A stretch of DNA of 34,792 nt from a bacterium UBP2_UBA2255 (GCA_002347565.1 DDXR01000074.1:1-34792), one strand, 5' to 3'. Positions 24,916-32,665 are shown, counted from the first letter of the stretch. Notes: generated from the sequence alone by a model not told the origin. Program-made: numbers and translations.

Positions 24916-25392
24916 CTAGGCTCGCGGTCCGGAATCCTCGGGCCGCATCTTCCGCAATTTGCCGGCCAAGTCGTCGTCACCGCCGCCGATGTCGACGCCG
25001 CCCGGGCCGTCCAGCAATCCCCGCTCGGCAAGCACCGGGGCCTGGGCGCGCAGGGCGATGGCGATAGAATCCGAGGGGCGGGCGTCGATGGAGAACAGTT
25101 CGGCGCCGCGGCGCAGGATCAGACGGGCGTAGAAGGTGCCGCCGCGCAGCTCGGTGATGACGGCCCGTTCCACGGCCACAGCGAGGCCGTCGAGCATGAT
25201 CTTGATCAGGTCATGTGTCAGCGGCCGCTCGACGGCGGTCCCCTCTAAAACCAGGGCGATGGCCGCCGCCTCAGGCTCGCCGATCCATACCGGCAGGGCC
25301 CGGCGCCCGGCCGCATCGGCCAGCAGCACGACGGGCGTGCCGCTGGCCGGATCGCGGGCGACGCCCAGCACGGTGACGGCGATCAGGTCCAT
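24916..25392 (-). CDS. Bifunctional nuclease family protein (DUF151/BFN)
   Basis: 158 residues. The BFN pattern is clear: VLLADAAGRRALPVWIGEPE near the start, then RPLTHDLIKIMLDGL, VERAVITELRGGTFYARLIL and IDARPSDSIAIALR. The domain was named after a plant protein with RNase and DNase activity; bacterial members are of uncertain role. A short charged tail with GGVDIGGGDDDL follows. The region before the ATG at 25392 is very GC-rich and has no clear ribosome site, so translation may depend on the upstream phosphodiesterase gene, which ends 51 nt earlier. Confidence 0.9.
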   Translation of the reverse strand: MDLIAVTVLGVARDPASGTPVVLLADAAGRRALPVWIGEPEAAAIALVLEGTAVERPLTHDLIKIMLDGLAVAVERAVITELRGGTFYARLILRRGAELFSIDARPSDSIAIALRAQAPVLAERGLLDGPGGVDIGGGDDDLAGKLRKMRPEDSGPRA

Positions 25393-25443
25393 GGGGCTGC
25401 GGGGCGGGTGCGGCCGCTCGGCCGTCTCGCATGGCCGGAGCTA

Positions 25444-26205
25444 CTATAAACTGTAGGTAGCACCCTCGGTGGCGAAGCGGATCTGCGGGTTCTTGAGGGC
25501 GGCGATTTCCTTCTGCACGCGGCTGAGGTGTAGTGCCTTCAGGTGGTAGACGTAGAACGGCACCCTGAGGCCCGATTTGACGATCTCCGCCTGCAGCGAC
25601 CGCGGCGTCAAGTGTCCGGAGAGGTCGGCCATGCCCTGCATGTGGTTCGGGAAGGAGGTCTCGATGATCACTCCCCTGAGGTCGCGCACCGTCCGGGCCA
25701 GCTTCCAGATGCGGTCGGTGGCGCGGGTGTCGCCGGTGTACAGCAGGCTGGAGCGGCCGTCGCCGATGACGAAACCGGTGGCCGGCACCGAATGGCTGAC
25801 CCGGGCCGCGGTCACGGCGTACTTGCCGGCCCTGGCAGTTCGGCCTTCGGTCAGGGCCTGCAGGCTGAACACCGCCGACTTGGCACTGGGGATCGACGTG
25901 AAGTCGGGCCACACCTGGTTGTTGAAGAGATGCCCGCGCAGGCCGTCCAGCACCTCGGGGATGCTGAGGATCTTGATCGGCTTGCGGGTCTGCCCCACCA
26001 GATTGTCGGCCATCAGCATCAGGCCCAGGCTGTGGTCGATGTGGATGTGCGACAGCAGGACCAGCTCGATTCTCTTCTGTTCGTCAAAATCCAGCATCGA
26101 TGCCGCGCTGCCGGTGTCGATCAGCACGGTCCGGTCCAGCAGGAAGCTGGTGAGGTTCAGCCCCGGCAACTGCGAGCCCGAAGAGCCCAGCACGCGGATC
26201 TTCAT
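25444..26205 (-). CDS. Class II 3',5'-cyclic-nucleotide phosphodiesterase (metallo-beta-lactamase fold)
   Basis: 253 residues. N-terminal MKIRVLGSSGSQLPGLNLTS, then LIDTGSAASML, then the metal site SHIHIDH (His53, His55, Asp57, His58), then LFNNQVWPDFTSIPSA, GDT and a late His region (YHLKALH). The FNNxxWPDFTxIPS string is the signature of PDEase_II enzymes such as PDE1 and CpdP, which hydrolyse cAMP or cGMP at a two-metal centre. Start ATG 26205 has AGAGG upstream. Its own promoter is at 26261-26289, and it leads the operon running to cutA. This implies cyclic-nucleotide signalling in the organism (inference). Confidence 0.9.
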   Translation of the reverse strand: MKIRVLGSSGSQLPGLNLTSFLLDRTVLIDTGSAASMLDFDEQKRIELVLLSHIHIDHSLGLMLMADNLVGQTRKPIKILSIPEVLDGLRGHLFNNQVWPDFTSIPSAKSAVFSLQALTEGRTARAGKYAVTAARVSHSVPATGFVIGDGRSSLLYTGDTRATDRIWKLARTVRDLRGVIIETSFPNHMQGMADLSGHLTPRSLQAEIVKSGLRVPFYVYHLKALHLSRVQKEIAALKNPQIRFATEGATYSL

Positions 26206-26260
26206 GGAAAGCCTCTATGTGATTGACGGACAGGATGTTGGCGCCGCCGCGCCAGCGTTA

Positions 26261-26289
26261 ACTCTACCGTAATTGACGTGTGAAGTCAA
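26261..26289 (-). promoter_or_regulatory. Sigma-70 promoter of the phosphodiesterase operon
   Basis: On the minus strand TTGACT (26284-26289), 17 nt, TAGAGT (26261-26266), 55 nt before the start codon at 26205. The -35 and its next bases (CTTGACTTCA) are identical to those of the TtcA-like promoter at 8591-8600. The -10 matches four of six. Confidence 0.65.
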
Positions 26290-26335
26290 GGATAATTGCG
26301 GCAGCGAACAACCGATGATCGCAGCAGTAATATAT

Positions 26336-26920
26336 TCATGCAAGCGCCAGCTTCCTCCCGGCGGCGTCCAGCCGCGTCCAGGAACCGAGAGGGAGATCCC
26401 CCAGCGGCATGCCCCCGATCCTGACCCGCACCAGCCGCAGGGTGGGAAACCCTATGGCCGCTGTCATCCTGCGCACCTGGCGGTTTTTACCTTCGACCAG
26501 TTCCAGCTCGATCCAGCAGGTGGGGATGGCCTTGCGGATGCGGATGGGCGGCACCCGATCGGATAAATCCGGCTGGGGAACGAGCAACGTCGCGCGCGCC
26601 GGGAGGGTCCGTCGTCCGCCGATGACGAGCCCGCGTTCCAATCTGTCGAGGTCCGCGCGCCCGGGGACGTTCTCTACCTGCGCCCAGTAGGCCCTCCGGT
26701 GGCCTCGCTGCTGGTCCAGCAGTTCCGCGGTGAGACCGGGCTCGTCGGACAGTAGCAGCAAGCCCTCGCTGTCCGCGTCCAGCCGGCCGATCGGATAAAC
26801 GTTCTCCGGTAAACCGAACTCGGACAACGTACGGTGAGCGGTCTCCACCGGCCGGCCTGCGTTGGTCGGCTGCCGGAACTGCGACAGCACGCCGTAGGGC
26901 TTGTGGAAGGCGATCAGCAT
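26336..26920 (-). CDS. RluE-like 23S rRNA pseudouridine synthase
   Basis: 194 residues from ATG 26920; the frame continues upstream only as a shadow. The start overlaps the previous stop as TGATG. Motifs of the RsuA/RluB/E/F group: MLIAFHKPYGVLSQF, catalytic Asp48 in IGRLDADSEGLLLLSDE, and IELELVEGKNRQVRRM near the end. There is no N-terminal S4 domain, as in RluE, which modifies U2457 of E. coli 23S rRNA. The exact rRNA position here is inferred from family. Confidence 0.88.
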   Translation of the reverse strand: MLIAFHKPYGVLSQFRQPTNAGRPVETAHRTLSEFGLPENVYPIGRLDADSEGLLLLSDEPGLTAELLDQQRGHRRAYWAQVENVPGRADLDRLERGLVIGGRRTLPARATLLVPQPDLSDRVPPIRIRKAIPTCWIELELVEGKNRQVRRMTAAIGFPTLRLVRVRIGGMPLGDLPLGSWTRLDAAGRKLALA

Positions 26921-27894
26921 CAGGGCTCGCGGCCCTGGCCCGAGTCGCCGACCGATGACAGTTCCTCCGGGTACGGCTCGAAGTACGACTGGATGCGCAG
27001 GTAGTCGTCGCCGAACCGGGCGACCCACGAACGCATCACGGCGACGACCGCGCTCAGCGGTATCTTCTCCCGCCGGTAGCGTGTGAGCTCCTCCAGGAAG
27101 AACTCCTTCTCGGCCGCGCCCAGCCCGTCCTTGAAATAGCCCAGTGCGTGCTGCAGAACGTTGACGTTGGCTGTGAACCGGGGCAGGCGCGACAAAGCCG
27201 CACCCAGGTGCGCTGCGTAGTCGGCGGTCAATTCGCCCCATGGACGGGGGTCGCCATTGGCGACGATCCGGCCCAGGGCGCGCATCTCCGTCTGGCTGTA
27301 GGCCATCAGCATCAGCTTGTGGCGCGACTGGAAATCGACAAGTTCCTTCATTCCCCCGCTTTTCCGCACCTGGCGGAAATCGGCCAGGGCATACAGCCGG
27401 GTGAAGAAATGCTCGCGGATCTGGAAGTTCTCCAGCCGGCCGTCGTCCTCGACCGCCAGGTGGGGGAGCCGCTCCAGCACCGCGCCGCCGAAGAACCCGG
27501 CGCTTTTACCCGTCACCGGCGCGTGCCGGGGATCCGTGCCGGGATAGACTTTGACGTCCTTGATGCCGCAGGACGGAGACCGGCCCTTGAGGATGAAGCC
27601 GTCGGCTTCGCCGATCTTCGCCAGATACCCCTGCGCGAAACCGTTCATCTCCTCGGTCAAGTCCCGTCCCGTGCCGGGCTGGTAGAGCCTTCGCTTGCCG
27701 TCGGTCTCGGTGATCCTGATCGGCTCGCGCGGCACGCCCAGGCCGATCTCCATCTCGGGGCAGACCGGCGTGAAATCCGCGAGGGGTTTCAACGCACGAA
27801 TGACCGGGCAGGCAATCATCTGGCCGTTGTAGCGGCAGGCCGCGAACTCCAGGCATTTGCTGACGGCGACGACGGGGCGGGGGAAGCTGCGCAC
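26920..27894 (-). CDS. DUF523-DUF1722 (YbgA-type) fusion protein
   Basis: 324 residues. GTG 27894 is preferred: DUF523 homologues start shortly before the vS-CL motif, and the alternative GTG at 27963 overlaps the upstream gene and crosses a palindromic repeat. DUF523 (about 7-160) shows SKCLEFAACRYNGQMIAC, PVCPEMEIGLGVPREPIRI, TGRDLTEEM and GRSPSCGIKDVKVY, with conserved cysteines that may hold a metal or Fe-S centre. DUF1722 (about 185-300) starts YALADFRQV and continues LVDFQSRHKLMLMAYSQTE. The fusion is well known but its function is not established. It is followed by rluE with a 1-nt overlap. Confidence 0.88.
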   Translation of the reverse strand: MRSFPRPVVAVSKCLEFAACRYNGQMIACPVIRALKPLADFTPVCPEMEIGLGVPREPIRITETDGKRRLYQPGTGRDLTEEMNGFAQGYLAKIGEADGFILKGRSPSCGIKDVKVYPGTDPRHAPVTGKSAGFFGGAVLERLPHLAVEDDGRLENFQIREHFFTRLYALADFRQVRKSGGMKELVDFQSRHKLMLMAYSQTEMRALGRIVANGDPRPWGELTADYAAHLGAALSRLPRFTANVNVLQHALGYFKDGLGAAEKEFFLEELTRYRREKIPLSAVVAVMRSWVARFGDDYLRIQSYFEPYPEELSSVGDSGQGREP

Positions 27895-27912
27895 GCGTTG
27901 CTTTCTATGGTT

Positions 27913-27931
27913 ATTCCGTGAAAACGGGAAT
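27913..27931. repeat. ATTCC/GGAAT-type palindromic hairpin, copy 2
   Basis: ATTCC (27913-27917) and GGAAT (27927-27931) around a 9-nt loop containing GTGAAAAC, followed by CCGTGAA. It shares the layout of 20692-20711 but has a shorter stem. It lies in the gap between the pyrimidine-dimer glycosylase stop and the DUF523 start. Confidence 0.5.
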
Positions 27932-27944
27932 CCGTGAATCGTTA

Positions 27945-28376
27945 TCAAGTGGGACGTTCCCACGGTTCAATACCGCCGGGGAGGAGCGAGAACAAGGGAT
28001 TCGGGAAGATTCGTTTTGTCGACCGCAGCGCTTGGTAGCGCGCGGCGTCGCGCAGCCGCAGCTTTTTCAGCAGATGGCCGAACTCATAGTCTAATTGACC
28101 GCGGGTCGTCTTCAGCCGAACGCCCTTCCCGATCGTCGCGATTCTGCTGCGATCGAAGCGGTGCCCACGCTCAGTAGCCTCGATATGGATGGTCTTCAGG
28201 TACGCGCCGATGGCCGTCACCGGGTCGCGCTGCGCCCGGAACCGCTCCAGTTGCGGATGATGCCGGTAGCCACTGGTCCGACCGCGCAGCACGGCCTGGG
28301 CCAGCAGGGCCTCGCGCCACAGCGCGACCAGCCCCCGCGCGTCGAGGTATTCCGGATGGAGCGACCAGAGCCGCAC
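27945..28376 (-). CDS. Pyrimidine-dimer DNA glycosylase family protein (T4 endonuclease V-like)
   Basis: 143 residues from GTG 28376, one base after the DUF4342 stop. N-terminal MRLWSLHPEYLDARGLVALWREALLAQ and LRGRTSGYRHHPQLERF, then YLKTIHIEATERGHRFDRSRI, are the hallmarks of the Pyr_excise family, relatives of phage T4 DenV, which cuts UV-induced cyclobutane dimers and nicks the abasic site. Family members in bacteria are mostly untested, so activity is inferred. No clear Shine-Dalgarno is seen, so translation is probably coupled to the gene before it. Confidence 0.85.
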   Translation of the reverse strand: MRLWSLHPEYLDARGLVALWREALLAQAVLRGRTSGYRHHPQLERFRAQRDPVTAIGAYLKTIHIEATERGHRFDRSRIATIGKGVRLKTTRGQLDYEFGHLLKKLRLRDAARYQALRSTKRIFPNPLFSLLPGGIEPWERPT

Positions 28377-28377
28377 G

Positions 28378-28626
28378 CTACTGTGTCTCGCGCTCCACCT
28401 TGACGGTGCACTCGGTGACCAGCGCGGCGATGGCGCCGATCGCCGCCAGCGACGGCGCCAGGATCGCGCCCACCACGCCCAGCGTCAACGGCAGCGTCAT
28501 CAGCACCTTGCCGTCCTTGTCGGCGATGGTGATGCGCCGGATGTTGCCTTCCCGGATCAGCTCCCTGACCTTGGCCAGCAGCTGTTCGCCTGATACCTTG
28601 ATTTCCTCGATGATCGGTTCGGACAT
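28378..28626 (-). CDS. DUF4342 small membrane protein
   Basis: 82 residues. EEIKVSGEQLLAKVRELIRE (7-26), then GNIRRITIADKDGKVLMTLP, then one hydrophobic stretch (about 46-70, TLGVVGAILAPSLAAIGAIAALV) and a TVKVERE tail. This is the full DUF4342 pattern; function unknown. It is a soluble head with one membrane helix, probably inner membrane. GGGAGG 5 nt upstream of ATG 28626 is a strong ribosome site. Confidence 0.9.
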   Translation of the reverse strand: MSEPIIEEIKVSGEQLLAKVRELIREGNIRRITIADKDGKVLMTLPLTLGVVGAILAPSLAAIGAIAALVTECTVKVERETQ

Positions 28627-28640
28627 GGCGGCCTCCCATC

Positions 28641-28687
28641 ACCCAGCCTACGCCCCTTCCCAGCCGGAAGAAGGGGGAGGGATGGGT
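28641..28687. repeat. Degenerate hairpin element, possible third cloverleaf relative
   Basis: Outer ACCCA (28641-28645) and TGGGT (28683-28687) enclose a CCCCTTCC...GGAAGAAGGGG hairpin (28653-28677) with a bulge. Composition and position (between two minus-strand genes, next to the downstream ribosome site) echo the cloverleaf repeats, but only one hairpin remains. Membership is uncertain. Its edge touches the ilvE stop codon. Confidence 0.4.
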
Positions 28688-29757
28688 CAGGTGATTTTAT
28701 ACACCCAGTTGTGCTTGTCCGGCAGCTTGCCGGTCTGGATGCCGGTGAGGGTCTGGTAGAGCTTGGTGGACCAGGGGCCGGCCTCGGAGCCGATGACGTA
28801 CTCCTGTCCCTTGTAGCTGATCTTGCCGACGGGGCTGATCACCGCCGCGGTGCCGGCGCCGAAGCACTCGGTCAGCTTCTGGAACTTGATGCCGTCCACC
28901 ACCTCGTCGATGGTGATCTGGCGCTGCTCGGCCCGGATGCCGACGTCGTCGGCCAGCTTCAGCACCGAGCGGCGGGTGACGCCGTTGAGGATGCTGCCCG
29001 ACAGCGGGGGCGTGATCAGCACGTCGTCGAGCACGAAGAAGATGTTCATGGCGCCGACCTCCTCGATGTAGCGGCGCTCCTTGGCGTCCAGCCACAGCAC
29101 CTGGCTGTATCCCCGCTCCCTGGCCTGCTGGGACGCGAACAAGGAGGCTGCGTAGTTGCCCCCGGTCTTGGCCTCGCCGGTGCCGCCCAGCGCCGCCCGC
29201 ACGTAGTTGTCGCTGACCCACAGCCCGACGGGATTGAAGCCCTCCGGAAAATACGGCCCCACCGGCGACAGGATCACGAAGAACAGGTACTGCTCGGCCG
29301 GCCGCACGCCCAGCGCTGCCTCGGTGCCGATGGCCGCCGGACGGATGTAGAGCGAGCAGCCCTCGGCCGTGGGGATCCACCGACGTTCCAGCTTGACCAG
29401 CTCGGACACCGCCTGGATGAAGTCCTCGGCCGGCACCTCGGGCATGCAGATCCGGCGCAGCGAGTTGTTGAAGCGGCGGGCGTTCTCGTCGGGGCGGAAC
29501 AGCAGCACCTCGCCCGCCGCCGACTGGTAGGCCTTCATGCCCTCGAACACCTCCTGGCCGTAGTGCAGCACCATGGCGGCCGGGTCCAGCGGCAGCGGGC
29601 CGTAGGGCCTGATCTCCGGGTCGTGCCAGCCCCAGGCCTTGTCCCACCACATGGTGAACATGTGGTCGGTGAACTGGCGGCCGAACACCAGCTTCAGCGG
29701 GTCGCCGTAGAGCGGTTTGAGCTTGTCCTGCGGCAGCAGGGTCTGTTTGATGTTCAT
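28687..29757 (-). CDS. ilvE: Branched-chain amino acid aminotransferase
   Basis: 356 residues. Class IV PLP aminotransferase of the eukaryote-like/type II BCAT group: FGRQFTDHMFTMWWDKAWGW, LHYGQEVFEGMKAY, FRPDENARRFNNSLRRICMP, the PLP lysine Lys197 in EAKTGGNYAAS, EEVGAMNIFFV, and the 2-oxo-acid and phosphate site SILNGVTRRSVL and CFGAGTAAVISPVG. It interconverts Leu, Ile and Val with their keto acids using glutamate/2-oxoglutarate in the cytoplasm. Start ATG 29757 has GGGGAGG upstream. No other ilv or leu gene is near, so it stands alone between crtI and a DUF4342 gene. Confidence 0.95.
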   Translation of the reverse strand: MNIKQTLLPQDKLKPLYGDPLKLVFGRQFTDHMFTMWWDKAWGWHDPEIRPYGPLPLDPAAMVLHYGQEVFEGMKAYQSAAGEVLLFRPDENARRFNNSLRRICMPEVPAEDFIQAVSELVKLERRWIPTAEGCSLYIRPAAIGTEAALGVRPAEQYLFFVILSPVGPYFPEGFNPVGLWVSDNYVRAALGGTGEAKTGGNYAASLFASQQARERGYSQVLWLDAKERRYIEEVGAMNIFFVLDDVLITPPLSGSILNGVTRRSVLKLADDVGIRAEQRQITIDEVVDGIKFQKLTECFGAGTAAVISPVGKISYKGQEYVIGSEAGPWSTKLYQTLTGIQTGKLPDKHNWVYKIT

Positions 29758-29784
29758 GGCGGTCCTCCCCAGTAGCGTTTATCG

Positions 29785-31269
29785 CTATGAAACGTCCTTT
29801 CCGGTGATCATCCCGGCCGCGATCCGGCCGGACTGGTAGATGGTCGGCAGGCCCGATCCGGGGTGCGTGCCGCCGCCCACCAAGTAGCAGTTACCGAACT
29901 CCTCGAACCGGTTGTGGGGACGGAACGACAGCATCTGCGAGATCTTGTGGCTGAGGTTGAAGGTGGCGCCGTGGTAGATGTGGTAGTCCCGCTCCCAGTC
30001 GGCCGGGGTGATCACCTGCTCGACCTCGATGTGCTGCTCCAGGTCCTTCAATTCCGTCTTCTCGACGATGGTCCGGATCACCAGGTCGCGGAAGGCCTTC
30101 TTTTCCTTGGCCCAGTCGATCCCGGACGTCTGGTTGGCGATCGGCACCAGCACGTAGATGGCCGACTTGCCGGCCGGCGCCAGGGTGGGGTCGGTGATGC
30201 TGGCGTTCTGGATATAGACCGACGGGTCCCTGGGCAGTGTTTTGGTGCGGGCGATCTCGTCCACGTTGTCCCGGTAGCTTTCGGCGAAGATGACGTTGTG
30301 GTGCGGGATGTCGTACGTCTTGTTGACGCCCAGGTACAGCATGAAGGTGGAGCAGGAATACTCCATTTCCTTCAGCTTGGCATCGGTGTATTTCCGGCGG
30401 TCTTCCGGCCTGACGAGATGGCTCATGGCCCAGGCGAAGTCCGGGTTGATGATCACGTGGTCGGCCACGACGTTCTGGCCGCTCTCCAGCAGCACGCCGG
30501 TCGCGGTGCGGTTCTTCACGATAAGTTGTTTCACCGGCGCGTTCAGATGAATGCGGCCGCCGTCCTCGGCGATCACCTTGGCCATGGCCTCGGAGATCCT
30601 GTTCAATCCGCCGATCGGGTGATAGATGCCGAACCGGTGCTCGATCACCGACAGGATGGTGAAGGTGGCCGGGCACTCCCAGGGCGACATGCCGAGGTAC
30701 TTGGCCTGGAAGGTCATGGCGATGCGCAGGTCCTCGTGGCTGAAGTAGCTGGCCAGCCGCTGGTAGACCGAGGCGAACGGGTCGAGTCGGGGGAGGGCCT
30801 TGATGAAGCGCGGCTTGAGATAGGAGAGCAGGCTGTCGTACGGCACCTTGAGGCAGGGATAGACCCGGTCGAATTTCTTTCCCTCGTTCCGCTTGAAGCG
30901 CAGGTAGTTCGCGCCGTCGCCCGGGAAGGCGCGCTCGACCTCCGCCACCATCCTGGTCTCGTCGCCGGAGGGGAAGAAGTCGCGGGCGCCGCCGAAGCGC
31001 AACCGGTACATGGGGTCGATGCGCCTGAGGTCGAGGCATGTGTTCATGTCCCGGCCGGCGTCGCGGAAGGTCTCCTCCAGCGTCTCCAGCAGCATCAGGA
31101 AGGTGGGGCCGGTGTCGAAGGTGTAGTCGCCGAGCTTGATGGCGGCGTTACGGCCGCCGACGCGGGCGTCCTTCTCGTAGATGTCGACCTGGCAGCCCTG
31201 GTGGGCCAGCAGCATGCCGGCGGTCAGCCCGCCCGGCCCGGCGCCGATGATGGCGATCTTCCTGGCCAT
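29785..31269 (-). CDS. crtI: Phytoene desaturase-type oxidoreductase CrtI
   Basis: 494 residues from ATG 31269 with AGGAG 5 nt upstream. An N-terminal FAD dinucleotide motif (KIAIIGAGPGGLTAGMLLA, with GxGxxG at 9-14, then YEKDARVGGRN) leads into YTFDTGPTFLML, a central domain, and the C-terminal bacterial-type signature NCYLVGGGTHPGSGLPTIYQ. CrtI enzymes desaturate phytoene or diapophytoene at the membrane with FAD. No crtB or other carotenoid gene lies in the window, so the actual substrate could be another isoprenoid. The first 41 codons are duplicated at 32530-32652. It follows the ABC1 kinase by 14 nt. Confidence 0.9.
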   Translation of the reverse strand: MARKIAIIGAGPGGLTAGMLLAHQGCQVDIYEKDARVGGRNAAIKLGDYTFDTGPTFLMLLETLEETFRDAGRDMNTCLDLRRIDPMYRLRFGGARDFFPSGDETRMVAEVERAFPGDGANYLRFKRNEGKKFDRVYPCLKVPYDSLLSYLKPRFIKALPRLDPFASVYQRLASYFSHEDLRIAMTFQAKYLGMSPWECPATFTILSVIEHRFGIYHPIGGLNRISEAMAKVIAEDGGRIHLNAPVKQLIVKNRTATGVLLESGQNVVADHVIINPDFAWAMSHLVRPEDRRKYTDAKLKEMEYSCSTFMLYLGVNKTYDIPHHNVIFAESYRDNVDEIARTKTLPRDPSVYIQNASITDPTLAPAGKSAIYVLVPIANQTSGIDWAKEKKAFRDLVIRTIVEKTELKDLEQHIEVEQVITPADWERDYHIYHGATFNLSHKISQMLSFRPHNRFEEFGNCYLVGGGTHPGSGLPTIYQSGRIAAGMITGKDVS

Positions 31270-31283
31270 GTTTTCTCCTGTCG

Positions 31284-32492
31284 TTATGCTGAAATCGCTT
31301 TCGTGAACTCTGCCAGCGGCCCCCGCATGTCGCGCATCAGCACCGCGTCCGGCTTGCAGCGCAGCACCATGCCGTCGAGGTACATCATGCTCTTGATCAC
31401 CGGGTACATGCCGCGCTCGAACACCATGCCGGAATGCACGGCCAGCTTGATGGTGTCCATCATCTTCTTGGTGAGGGAGACCTGGGCCACGGTGGTGTCC
31501 GGGAAGCCCCGGTACAGCGCCAGGAACCTCTCCTGGAAGCGTCGGTATGGGGCGCCGTCCAGGCCGCGCTCGGCCATGGCGTTGATGCGCTCGGCGCAGG
31601 CCGGGAAGTCGTACTCGCACAACGCCTCGAAGAAGCGGAACAGGCCGGTGCGGATGCGGTCGCCGATGCGGCTCAGCGCGCCGGTGTCCACGAAGTACAG
31701 CTTCCCCCCGTTGAGGATGATGTTGCCGGGGTGGATGTCGCCGTGGAAGACGCCGGGACCGAAGATGAAGAAGCCGTGGATGGAGAACAGCTTCAGCAGC
31801 TCCTCGTACGGCAGACTGCCCTCATCCAGCAGCTCGTCCAAGGTTTTGCCGGCGATGTGCTCGCTTACCAGGACCTTCTCGGCGGAGAGCTCCCGGTGCA
31901 CCTCCGGGAAGGCCAGGGCCGAGAGGTCGTAGCGGTCCCGGTACTCGTCGCGGACCCGCCGTAGGACGTCGCCGTGGGCCACCTCGTTGCGCAGGTCAAG
32001 CTCGGCCAGGGTGTATTCTTCGATGTGTTCCAGGATGCCGGCCGGGTCGGCCACCTTCTGCAGTTTGGGATAGAAGAAGATGGCCAGTTTGACCAGACGA
32101 CGCAGGCTCTGGACATCGCGGACGAACCGCTTGGCGAAGTCGCCTTTGATTAACTTGACCACCACGTGGCGGCCATCCTTGAGCTTGGCTCGATGCACCT
32201 GGCCCACCGAGGCCGAGGCCAAAGGCTTTTGGTCTATCTCGGCAAAATGCTCCCGCCAGCCCGGAGGAGTGTTCTCCAGCAGGCGATTGATATCCTGGGG
32301 GGGCAAAGAAAGGGTCTGCCGGTAAAGCTTTGCCAGATGCCGGCACTTGGCCTCGTCCAGGAAGTCGGCCCGCAGGGCGAAGGTCTGGCCGATCTTGACC
32401 GCCAGCAGGCCCTGCCGCTGGATCTTTCCCAGGTCGGGCAGGCCGGGACCGTAGATGCTCCGCATCAGGCCGATGAACCCGAGCCAGTTCAT
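31284..32492 (-). CDS. ABC1/UbiB (ADCK) family atypical kinase
   Basis: 402 residues from ATG 32492 with GAGG upstream; a GTG at 32522 is less likely. Features of the ABC1 family: KIGQ (33-36) followed by FALRADFLDEAKCRHLAKLY, the Ala-rich loop ASASVGQVHRAKL with the VVVKLIKG lysine, LDLRNEVAHG, FGPGVFHGDIHPGNIIL and YFVDTGAL. UbiB/ADCK proteins are ATPases or kinases tied to membrane isoprenoid (ubiquinone) biosynthesis. No membrane helix is evident at the C-terminus. Coupling to crtI 14 nt away suggests a shared role in isoprenoid-lipid metabolism (inference). Confidence 0.88.
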   Translation of the reverse strand: MNWLGFIGLMRSIYGPGLPDLGKIQRQGLLAVKIGQTFALRADFLDEAKCRHLAKLYRQTLSLPPQDINRLLENTPPGWREHFAEIDQKPLASASVGQVHRAKLKDGRHVVVKLIKGDFAKRFVRDVQSLRRLVKLAIFFYPKLQKVADPAGILEHIEEYTLAELDLRNEVAHGDVLRRVRDEYRDRYDLSALAFPEVHRELSAEKVLVSEHIAGKTLDELLDEGSLPYEELLKLFSIHGFFIFGPGVFHGDIHPGNIILNGGKLYFVDTGALSRIGDRIRTGLFRFFEALCEYDFPACAERINAMAERGLDGAPYRRFQERFLALYRGFPDTTVAQVSLTKKMMDTIKLAVHSGMVFERGMYPVIKSMMYLDGMVLRCKPDAVLMRDMRGPLAEFTKAISA

Positions 32493-32529
32493 GGGTGCCT
32501 CGTCTTCAGTAAAACCGCCCACCGTGCAC

Positions 32530-32652
32530 GTTGCGGCCGCCGACGCGGGTGTCCTTCTCGTAGATGTCGACCTGTCAGCCCTGGTGGGCCAGCAGCATGC
32601 CGGCGGTCAGCCCGCCCGGCCCGGCGCCGATGATGGCGATCTTCTTGCTCAT
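32530..32652 (-). pseudogene. Truncated, nonsense-mutated copy of the crtI 5' end
   Basis: This 123-bp stretch aligns without gaps to 31147-31269, the first 41 codons of crtI, with six mismatches (about 95% identity). It reads MSKKIAIIGAGPGGLTAGML, continues LAHQG and then hits TGA at 32575-32577, where crtI has TGC (Cys). After the stop the frame continues as crtI-like (QVDIYEKDTRVGGRN) until homology ends near the ABC1 gene. Two copies therefore flank the kinase gene as direct repeats. It is a relic of a second crtI or of a tandem crtI-ABC1 duplication, or, less likely, a short leader. Confidence 0.85.
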
Positions 32653-32665
32653 CGCTTTGGTTAGA

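Noticed and set aside
27895..27963. Longer start (GTG 27963) for the DUF523-DUF1722 protein
   Set aside because: It overlaps the preceding gene and would translate a palindromic repeat; the DUF523 motif begins right after GTG 27894.
29863..31932. Plus-strand open frame of 689 codons opposite crtI and the ABC1 gene
   Set aside because: Composition is an antisense shadow spanning two well-supported genes.
32575..32577. In-frame TGA in the crtI fragment as a selenocysteine codon
   Set aside because: The intact copy has Cys here, but homology stops about 45 bases later, near the ABC1 gene, so no selenoprotein could be made; no SECIS-like hairpin was looked for or expected.
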